Positions 56,011 through 64,000 of a DNA stretch of 64,000 bases are shown piece after piece. The notes beneath the pieces were generated by a model, which made no database searches, had not been told where the DNA came from, and saw only the letters and a list, made by a program, of their open reading frames with translations. Positions within the stretch are counted from its first letter, which is position 1; each line of letters begins with the position of its first letter. The stretch comes from Tolypeutes matacus (lineage: Eukaryota; Chordata; Mammalia; Cingulata; Chlamyphoridae): NCBI GenBank assembly GCA_026826555.1, contig JAKSZT010053887.1:68965212-69029211 (forward strand), read 5' to 3'. Position numbers and translations under genes: made by a program.

Positions 56011-58642
56011 ATTATTGTGGGTAAAAATCAAATTTTTCATAATATACATGAATATTTATAAAATGATATATAGATATGTATGCATATATGTGCATTTGCT
56101 TACAAAAATGTTATATATATATATATATTTTTTTTTAAAGGTGCTTAGATTACCTAAATATTACACAGAAACTACAGGGATTCCCATGTTCCCCACTTCC
56201 CACACCTCCCACAACATCCCACACAAACATCCCCCACAAGTGTGGCCTATCACCCTCAATGGACCTATACAACCTGGGGCCTTGTCATCAACCATAGACC
56301 ACAGTTCACATTGTAGACCACACTCTCTCCCACACAGATCTGAATGGTGTGTGCTGATTTAAAATGGCCTACATCCGTCACCACGACGGCACTCAGGACA
56401 ACCCCCAAGTCCCGAAAAAGCCCCTGTATTTCAACTGCACTTCCCCTCTCTGTCCCGAAAGTGTCCAGTGGCCATGGGCTCCACCTCACTGTTATAATTT
56501 CTTCCATTCCTAGAATCACCATATGTGTACAACAGAATACCATTAAGTCCATTCTAGCCCATAGTTCTTCCCCAATCCTGAAGGCACTGGGATGGTGATG
56601 TCCACTCCAGCTCCAAGTGAGAGAGGGCTTATATCCCATGGGTGGGATGATCCTGCCTGCAGATGCAGGCCCTCTCCATTCCCTGGGATGGCCATTACCC
56701 ATCGTCGTCTCCTCACCAGGTGACTTGGATGAGTCCATTGAGCTGTAGGGTAGGAGTTGCAGCTCCACCAAGCTTCCACGCACACCTAGCACATAGGTAG
56801 GCCAGAGGCTCCAGTCTCTAGAAGTACACCTAAAAACTCCAGCATCACATATAGGTTTGAATAGAAGGTACTGATGAACCATATGCAGGGAGGACTTATT
56901 TGAGTCCAACTCTGTCACTCTCAGGAGCACAGATTCCAAAATAGAGCCCACTGATAAGGCATCAGTCTCTGGGGTTATACCCCCTTATATAAGATCTGAG
57001 TGTCTCCAGAGCTCTCAGGAGCCCCTCTGTGTGGGGTGATATGCACTTTGGTGTTCTATGAGATCCTACTGAGGTGTGCGTAAGCGTTACCTCTGAGATG
57101 ACCTCCCTACTCTCTTTGAAGTCTCTTAGCCACTTGAACTCATTTGTCTTTACCTTTTCCCCCTTTTATTCAAGGTCTTTTTCCAGTCGTGTTGCCATTT
57201 GGCACTTGGTATTAATCCTTCATTGCCAGGGAGGCTCATCCCTGGGAGTCATGTACCACGTTGGGGGGAAGGTAATGCATTCATATGCAGAGTTTGGCTT
57301 AGAGAGAGGCCACATTTGAGCAACAAGGAGGCTCTCAGGTGGCAAAACTTAGGCACCCCATAACAGTAGGCTAAGTTTCAGTTACAAGAGCAAAGACTCA
57401 TAAGGCTAGTCATCAATAACAAGAACTCATCAGTGGCCATCCTCTTTTGACAGACACTGTCCCTGCACTCAGAGGACTGTTGCTGCTACCGTGGAGAATG
57501 TGGCAGAGCTCTCCAGGCTGGGAATTCAGATTCCCTCATTTATTGAGTGATTGTCTACCCACCATGACTGTGCCCCATCCTTTCATCATTTGAACAATTT
57601 TGTATATCTTTTATGTATATTCAGATGAACTTACTCCCATGAATCCCCCCTCCCAGACATGCCCCGTCACCAATAATCCTCTGCAGCACCCATTGTAACC
57701 CTTCTGTGATCTAAATCTTCCCTGAACATGTAGCCCTTATAATAACCAAATACACTTAATAGGAAAAAGAAACAACAATGATAAACTTAAAAGCAAGAGA
57801 TAAACACAAGGAAACTCAGGAAACAAACAAACAAAAAAGCAAAACAAAATATAATTAGCAGATGGGGACATTCAAAAAAATGGAAAAAAACAAAAGAAAT
57901 TCCTTTTAAAAAAAAATTATTCTTTTTTCCTTTTATCATTGTATTATCGGATGTCCAGTGTACTGTGACACCTTCCCCCTCTCATTCCCCAGTGTCTCCC
58001 AATTTTTCATTTAATTTTCAAAGAAGTTTTAGGTCACAGCAAAGTCACACACAGAATACCAGAGACTCTCACATACCAAACCACCCCCCCACCACACCCT
58101 ATATTAAAACCCCCCCTTTTTTTTTCCTTTGGATGTTAGCATTGTTATAACTGTTATACAGATAGCAAAATATAGCAACTAAACATTGTCAATGGTTTAC
58201 AGTATAGTTTACAATTTAGATGATACAGTTTAATAAATTTTGATGATATTTACCTTGTCCTGTGTCCATTACTGTAAGGTAATGAAAAACCTTTCCCATG
58301 ACCACTAAATACCCCTGTTTGTTCTTTTCTTTTCCTTCCTCCCCCTCCCCCTGGGGTATATGACACTCCCCTCTCTTGACTCATGGAAAGACAAAATTCA
58401 TAGATACATACTTGGGTATTCCAACCTGCCCTTCCTAATCTACCCACCTGTGAACCCTGCACCACCAAACCCAATAATATCACTACCCATCTGTCCTATC
58501 CTTCAATATGCAACTATACTCTATCCCTTTACCATATATTATGTCCATATGGGTGATGGCTCACAGCCAACTCTTCTCTTTCTCTCCCTTGTTAACCTAT
58601 CTTTCAGACAATGGTTCTCAGAGACTGCTCACTTTCCTCAAT
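56011..58642 (-). other. Exceptionally long LINE-1 3' UTR, apparently bipartite
   Basis: It lies between the ORF2 stop (58,643) and the T-run (56,010), about 2.6 kb against roughly 0.2-1 kb in most mammalian LINE-1s. The ORF2-proximal part (58,642-about 57,930) resembles the 3' UTR of the element at 52,790-53,680 ('CAAAGAAGTTTTAGGTCACAGCAAAGTCAC', compare AGAGAAGTTGTGGTTTACAAAACAATAAT at 52,806). The distal part (57,900-56,011) is the 3' UTR seen at 1-430, 18,623-19,164, 25,206-25,368, 26,828-27,866 and 27,870-28,285. A purine-rich tract (plus strand, 57,738-57,915) separates the two. Confidence 0.75.
56265..56882 (-). other. 205-codon ATG reading frame inside the LINE-1 3' UTR
   Basis: A sense-strand frame runs from ATG at 56,882-56,880 to a stop at 56,265. 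It stays open a further 23 codons upstream to a GTG at 56,951. The predicted protein begins MVHQYLLFKPICDAG, has tryptophan-rich stretches (SLTWSWSGHHHPSAF, VRWSPWPLD) and ends GLWLMTRPQVV. It has no domain I recognise, no clear signal peptide, and an ordinary composition. The homologous end in the copy at 1-105 reads VEIQGLLWELEVV...VGHFKSAHTTQN then TGA. In the older copy at 18.9-19.1 kb the same frame is open for about 55 codons before a stop. Probably a chance or relic frame, but longer than expected. Confidence 0.4.
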
Positions 58643-61600
58643 TCAAATCAGCGAGGTCATATACTGGTCATCCTTCAATGCCTGGCTTGCTTCACTCAGC
58701 ATAAAGTCTTCAAGATTCATCCACGTTATTCCATGTGTTTGCACTTTATTCCTTCTTACACCTGAGTAATATTCCATTGTATGTATGTACCACATTTTCC
58801 TTATCCATTCATCTGTTGATGGGCACCGGGGCCGATTGCAACTTTTGGCAATGGTGTGAACATTGGTGTGCATATATCTGTTTGTGTCTTTGCTTTCAGT
58901 TCTTCTGGGTAAATACCCAGCAGTGGAATTGCTGGATCATACGGAAGATCTATTGTTAGTTTTCTGAGAAACCGCCAAACTGTCCTCCACAGTGGCAGGA
59001 TCATACCACAATCCCACCAGCAGTGGATGAGGGTTCCTATTCATCCACATCCTCTCCAACATTTAGTGTCTGCTGTTTTTTTAATAGTTGCCATTCTGAT
59101 GGGTGTAAGATGGTATCTCAATGTAGTTTTGATTTGCATTTCCCTGATAGCAAGCAATGTTGAGCATTTTTTCATGTGCTTTTTAGCCATTTGTATTTCT
59201 TCCTTGGAGAAGTGTCTTTTCAGGTCACTTGCCCATTTTTTAAATGGGTTGTTTGTCTTTTTATTTTCAAGGTGTAGGATTTCTTTATATATGCAGGATA
59301 TTAGGCTCCTATCAGATATATGGTTGCCAAATATTTTCTCCCATTGGGTAGGCTGCCTTTTTATTTTCTTAATAACATCCTTTGAAGTGCAGACGTTTTT
59401 AATTTGGATGAGATCCCATTTATCTATTTTTTCTCTTGCTGCTCGTGCTTTGGCTGTGAAGTTCATGAAACCATTTTCTATTACAAGGTCCTGTAGATGC
59501 TTCCCTACATTATCTTCCAAGGTCTTTATGGTTTTGGCTCTTATATTTAGATCATTGATCCATCTTGAGTTGATTTTTGTATAAAGTGTGAGATGGTATT
59601 CTTCTCTCATTCTTTTGGATATGGATATCCAGTTCTCCAAGCACCACTTGTTAAAGAGGCCATTCTCTCCCAACTGAGTGGTCTTCACGGCCTTGTCAAA
59701 TATCAGATGAATGTATATGCAAGGATCTATATCAAAACTCTCAAATCGGTTCCATTGGTCAGTAGGTCTATTCTTGTGCCAATACCATGCAGTTTTGATC
59801 ACTGTATCTTTGGAGTATGTTTTAAAGTCAGGTAGTGTGATCCCTCCAACTTCATTTTTCTTTTTCAATATGTCTTTGGCAATTCGGGGTCTCTTACCCT
59901 CCAAATATATTTTGTGGTTAGATTTTCCAGTTCCCTAAAAAATACAGTGTTGACTTTTATTGGGATTTTGTTAAATCTGTAGATTAGTTTGCGTAGGTTA
60001 TACATCTTGATGATGTTTAGTCTTCCTATCCATGAAAAGGGAATATTTTTCCGTTTATTGAAGTCTTCTTAGATTTCCTTTAACAGTGTTGTGTAGTTTT
60101 CTGTATATAAGTCCTTTACATCTTTAGTTAAATTTATTCCTAGGTATTTGATTCTTTTAGTTACTGTTGTAAACGGTATTTTTTTTTCTGATTTCCTCCT
60201 CAGTTTGCTCATTATTGGTGTACAGAAATGCTACTGATTTTTGAGCATTGATCTTATAGCCTGCAACATTACTGAACTCCTTTATAAGTTCTAGAAGCTT
60301 TGTTGTAGATTTCTCAGGGCTTTCTGTGTATAGGATCATGTCATCTGCAAATAATGAAATTTTTACTTCTTCTTTTCCAATCTGGATGCCTTTTATGTCC
60401 TTTTCTTGCCTCAGTGCTCGCGCAAGTACTTCTAAGACAATTTTAAATAGGAGTGGTGATAGTGGACATCCTTGTCTTGTTCCCTATCTCAGAGGGAAGG
60501 CTTTTAGGATTTCACCATTGAAAATGATGTTAGCTTTGGGTTTTTCATATATACCCTCTATCATAGTCATAAAGTTTCCATCTATTCCTCTTTTGTAGTG
60601 TTTTTATGAGGAAAGAGTGCTGTATTTTGTCGAATGTTTTTTCTGCATCTATAGAGATGATTATGTGATTTTTTTCTTTCAATCTGTTTATGTGGTGTAT
60701 TACAATGATTGATTTTCTTATATTGAACCATCCTTGCATACCCAGGATGAAACCCACCTGGTCATGGTGTATAATACTCTTGATATGTTGTTGAATGCGA
60801 TTAGCAAGTACTTTGTTAAGGATTTTAGCATCTAGGTTCATTAGAGAAATTGGTCTGTAATTTTCCTTTCTTGAGGTATCTTTATTTGGTTTTGGTATTA
60901 GGGTAATGTTGGCATCATAGAATGAGTTAGGCAATATTCTTTCTACTTCTATTTTTTGGAAGAGCTTAAGCAGAATTGGTATTAGCTCTTCCCGGAATGT
61001 TTGGTAGAATTCAGCTGTGAAACCATCTGGTCCTGGGCTCTTCTTAGTTGGGAGGTTTTTGATGACTGAGTCTATCTCTTTACTTGTAATTGGACTGTTG
61101 AGTTCATCTATTTCTTCTTTCATCAATGTAGGCTGTTTGTGAGTTTCTAGAAACTTGTGCATTTCCTCTAAATTTTCATTCTTCTTGGCATAAAATTTTT
61201 CAAAGTATCCTCTTATGATACTCTTTATTTCTGTGGGGTCAGTAGTGATATCCCCTTGCTCATCCCTTATTTTATGTATTTGCATCTGTTCTTTCTTTTT
61301 CTTTGTTAGTCTGGCTAAGGGTTTGTCAATTTTATTGATATTGTTGAAGAACCAGCTTTTGGTTTTGTTTGTTGTTTCCAGTGCTTTCTTATTGTCTATT
61401 TCATTTAGTTCTGCTCTAATCTTTGTTATTTCCTTCTTTCTACTTCCTTTAGGTTTAGTTTGTTGTTGTTTTTCCAATTCCTCCAAGTGTGCAGTTAGGT
61501 CTTCAATTTTAGCTCTTTCTTCTTTGTTAATATATGTATTTATGGCTATGAACTTCCCTCTCAGGACTGCTTTCGCTGCATCTCATAGGTTTTGATATGT

Positions 61601-62423
61601 TGTGTTGTCGTTTTCATTAGTTTCAAGGTAGTTAATGATTCATTTTGAGATTTCCTTCTTGACCCATTGTTTGTCTAAGAGTGTGTTGTTTAACTTCCAT
61701 ATCCTTGTGCCTAACCTGTTTCTCTGGCCCTTAGTGATTTCCAATTTCATTCCATTGTGGTCAGATAAATTACTTTGTATAATCTCAGTCTTTCTAAATT
61801 CATTGAGTGTTGTTTTGTGGCCTAGCATGTGGTCTACTTTGGAGTATGATCTGTGTGCACTCAAGAAGAATGTAGATCCTGCTGTATTTGGGTGTAGTGT
61901 TCTGTATATGTCTATTAAGTCCAGGTCCTCTATTATATTGTTGAGAGCCTTTGTTTCTTTATTGATTCTCCATCAAGATGTTCTGTCTAATGATGATAAT
62001 GGTTTTTTGAAGTCCTCTACTATAATTGTAGAGGCATTTATTTCTCCTCTTAGTTTTTCCAGAGTTTGCCTCATGTATTTTGAGGCGCCCCGATTAGGTG
62101 CATAAATGTTGATGATTGTACTCTCTTCTTGAGAGATTACCCCTTTTACTAATATATAGTGTCCGTCTTTGTCTTTTACAATAGTTTTGCATTTAAAGTC
62201 TATTTTATCTCATATTAGAATAGCTACTCCTGCCCTTTTTTGGCTATTGTTAGCTTGTAAAATGGTTTTCCAGCCATTCACTTTCAGCCTCCTTGAATCC
62301 CTGGGTTGAAGGTGGGTTTCTTGTAAACAGCATATAGATGGATCATATTTCCTTATCCAGTCTGCCAATCTGTGTCTCTTGTTTGGTGAATTTAATCCAT
62401 TAACATTCAGTGTTATTACTCAT
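58643..62423 (-). pseudogene. LINE-1 ORF2 (endonuclease-reverse transcriptase), broken
   Basis: ORF2 encodes the endonuclease and reverse transcriptase used for target-primed reverse transcription. The likely start is the ATG at 62,423-62,421, followed within a few codons by a frame slip before TLNVNGLNSPNKRHRLADW (endonuclease N-terminus; CCLQETHL follows). Endonuclease continues to 61,640 (RSYSKVDHMLG, SDHNGMKLEI). RT occupies 61,486-60,157, with [51 protein letters not shown] and an intact FADD at 60,351-60,340. The post-RT part is 59,904-59,041 ([47 protein letters not shown]). The C-terminus is 59,004-58,643, ending MWYIHTMEYYSGV...DDQYMTSLI. Stops or indels separate these blocks at about 62,200, 61,600, 60,540, 60,150, 59,940 and 59,030. 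Confidence 0.92.
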
Positions 62424-62608
62424 AATGAATTTCTTACTTCAGCCATTTTTTCTTTGGGTTAATGTATGTCATATGTTGTTTTGTTTCTCTTTTTGTCTTT
62501 TCAGTTGTTTTTAAACTCTCCTCCAACTCTCTCTCCGTTGTTTCCTTTCAACTTGTAGAGATTCCTTTAGTATTTCTTGAAGTACAGGTTTATTATTGAT
62601 ATATTCTT

Positions 62609-63431
62609 TTAATTTCTGTTTATCTGTGAATATTTTGAACTCTCCATAATTTTTGAATGCCAGTTTTGCTGGATAGAGAATTCGTGGATGGAAGTTTTTT
62701 CTTTTAGTTTTTTGAGTATGTCATACCACTGTCTTCTTGCCTCCATGGTTTCAGCTGAGAAATCAGCACTTAATCTTATTGTGCTTCCCCTGTATGTGAT
62801 GGTTCTCTTTTCTCTTGCTGCCTTGAGTATTTTCTTTTTGTCTTGAGCATTGGACATTTTGACAAGTATATGTCTTGGAGTTGGCCTGTTGGGATATATA
62901 CTATTTGGGATGTGCTGTGCTTCCTGGATCTGCACATCCATCTCTCAATAGGGTTGGGAAGTTTTCAGCCATTATTTCCTTCAACACTACTTCTGTTTCC
63001 TTTCTCTTCTCTTCTCCTTCTGGGATGCCCATAATGCATGTGTGTGCGTGTTTTGTTTTGTCGGTTAATTCCCTGAGTCCCTGCTGGATTTTTTCTATCT
63101 TTTTGTCTATCTGTTCTACTATCTCTTTGATTTCAGCTGTATTGTCTTCCACATCACTAATTCTTTCTTCTGCCTGTTCAAATCCGTTGTTATGTGAATC
63201 CAGCGTCTTTTTGATTTCTTGGATTGTGCCATTGTTCAACATCATATCCATTATCTTTTTAGGCATGTTTGCAATTTCTTCAGTATGTTCTCCCAGTGTC
63301 TTCTTTATATCCTTAATCTCTTCCTTCACTTCTTTAAATTGGTCCATGATATTTGCTTGGATAGCTTTGATTAGTTGTTCGATGTTCTACATCACTTCCT
63401 GGTTTTTAGTTTGTTCATTGGACTGGTCCAT
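62609..63431 (-). pseudogene. LINE-1 ORF1 (RNA-binding chaperone), broken
   Basis: ORF1 protein forms coiled-coil trimers that coat LINE-1 RNA. The best start is the ATG at 63,431-63,429 (MDQSNEQTK). The frame meets TAG at codon 15 and then continues in frame from the second methionine (63,347) as MDQFKEVKEEIKDIKKTLG, through a heptad-rich coiled coil (FEQAEERISDVEDNTAEIKE) to HAHTCIMGIPEGEEKRKETE. A frameshift at about 62,905-62,940 moves to the frame 62,941-62,609, carrying RPTPRHILVKMSNAQDKKKI (RRM/linker region), REKRTITYRGSTIRLSADFS and RRQWYDILKKLKEK (C-terminal domain). The total of about 274 codons is slightly shorter than the usual 330-360. Confidence 0.9.
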
Positions 63432-64000
63432 GTTTTCCTGTTTCTCAGTGTTGTTTGTATTTTTGTTGCCCTCTGGTTATCTTATCTTGATGGGTTTATT
63501 CAGTTGATTAGCTTCTCTCTCTGCTCTAGAGGTTTATTTAGCTGGTGGTTCTGTGTGTGTGTTAAATTTTCTCTTTGACACTTTTTCTTCTTATTTTATT
63601 TCCTTGCTTCTTTCTATGTCCCCTTGAAGGCAAAAGATTAGGGCCAGAGGAATCAAAAGATGTAAGGAAGGGAGAAGGATAATAGTAATATTGATAAAAG
63701 TTAGAAGAGGGGCCAAATGAGACTTAATGAAATGAATATTTAACTCATGTAGGCAGTGTAGAGTAATAGGAAAAAAATGGAGTTCCTACAATGGACTGGG
63801 AAACCAAATAGAGGAATATGTATATAGTGATTTAGAAGGCTAGAATTATGAGGAGGGAGAGAAATAGTGAAGAAAGGACTGAAAGGAAAGAGTTAATACT
63901 AATAAAAAAAAGAAGAAAACAAAATAGATGGAATGGAAACGACACCCTTAAGTTGTGGACATATGGAAAAAATGTGGTATATATGAGCCACAACAGAAAG
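63432..64000 (-). other. Probable LINE-1 5' UTR (partial)
   Basis: This sequence lies upstream of ORF1 on minus. It is purine-rich on plus ('GAGGAGGGAGAGAAATAGTGAAGAAAGGACTGAAAGG') and shows no continuation of the older LINE-1 that the element interrupted. That implies that the young element extends to the window end. I see no promoter motif that I can defend. Confidence 0.55.

Larger units (their letters stand above)
56001..64000 (-). mobile_element. Young LINE-1, at least 8 kb, runs past the window end
   Basis: On minus, from the right: probable 5' UTR (64,000-63,432), ORF1 (63,431-62,609), 185-base inter-ORF, ORF2 (62,423-58,643), and a 3' UTR of about 2.6 kb to a T-run at 56,001-56,010. 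Divergence from known protein motifs is low and long frames persist (313 and 287 codons), so it is far younger than the LINE-1s at 22.7-32.3 and 52.8-56.0 kb. Both ORFs contain stops and frameshifts, so it is inactive as sequenced. It inserted into the older LINE-1 at 55,999. The right TSD is not in the window. Confidence 0.9.

Noticed and set aside
56265..56951. Full 228-codon version of the 3' UTR frame
   Set aside because: The first codon is GTG; the first ATG is at 56,882, leaving 205 codons.
57074..57319. 81-codon plus-strand frame with an 81-codon homologue at 27,282-27,527, as a conserved antisense gene
   Set aside because: The frame at 57,074 begins with GTG and not ATG, both lie antisense in LINE-1 3' UTR copies, and related sequences share open frames by descent without selection.
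1..64000. CRISPR arrays, operons, phage or bacterial defence systems, ribosomal or transfer RNA genes
   Set aside because: None seen. The direct repeats present are microsatellites, short tandem duplications or target-site duplications, and the sequence is mammalian.

Overview
The window is AT-rich, CpG-poor mammalian DNA with no recognisable functional protein-coding gene or RNA gene. It is a gene desert filled with interspersed repeats. Three tRNA-derived, A-tailed SINEs (near 11.6, 28.6 and 36.4 kb) look like the DAS SINEs of armadillos. Together with several diverged LINE-1 3' ends and a TGTAGCAG-type LTR family, they point to Xenarthra, most likely an armadillo (Dasypus-like). This is a judgement by eye from known families; no alignment or search was run.

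Layout. 1-451 is the 3' end of a plus-strand LINE-1. 0.45-6.9 kb is AT-rich single-copy sequence with MIR/L2 remnants. 6.9-8.6 kb is an L2 interrupted by an ERVL (MLT2-like) solo LTR with perfect 5-bp target-site duplications (TSDs). 8.6-17.1 kb is mostly single copy; it holds two MER5-type hAT elements (one split by a SINE), a tiny orphan retro-insertion with a 16-bp TSD, and a block (13.69-14.03 kb) whose diverged copy lies at 19.16-19.49 kb. 17.1-21.4 kb has two LTRs of one MaLR/ERVL-like family plus LINE-1 3' ends. 22.7-32.3 kb is one old minus-strand LINE-1 carrying at least five later insertions, including one that spans a 100-N assembly gap. 32.3-41.6 kb is mainly single copy, with an older plus-strand LINE-1 holding a dimeric SINE. 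41.6-43.93 kb is a decayed MaLR element in which an intronless type II cadherin pseudogene lies between two LTR pieces. 45.2-46.4 kb is an ancient repeat split by a solo LTR with a perfect TSD. 48.7-52.75 kb has LINE-1/MLT2/MIR remnants. 52.8-56.0 kb is an old, internally deleted minus-strand LINE-1, into which a much younger minus-strand LINE-1 (56.0 kb to beyond the window end) has inserted.

The only substantial protein-like content is LINE-1 ORF1/ORF2 (all copies broken) and the cadherin pseudogene. The most interesting structures are the unusually long, apparently two-part 3' UTR of the young LINE-1 with a 205-codon sense-strand reading frame, the cadherin fragment inside an LTR element, a chimeric SINE with a non-SINE head, and the unexplained duplicated block. 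I see no new defence, CRISPR-like or operon-like system.
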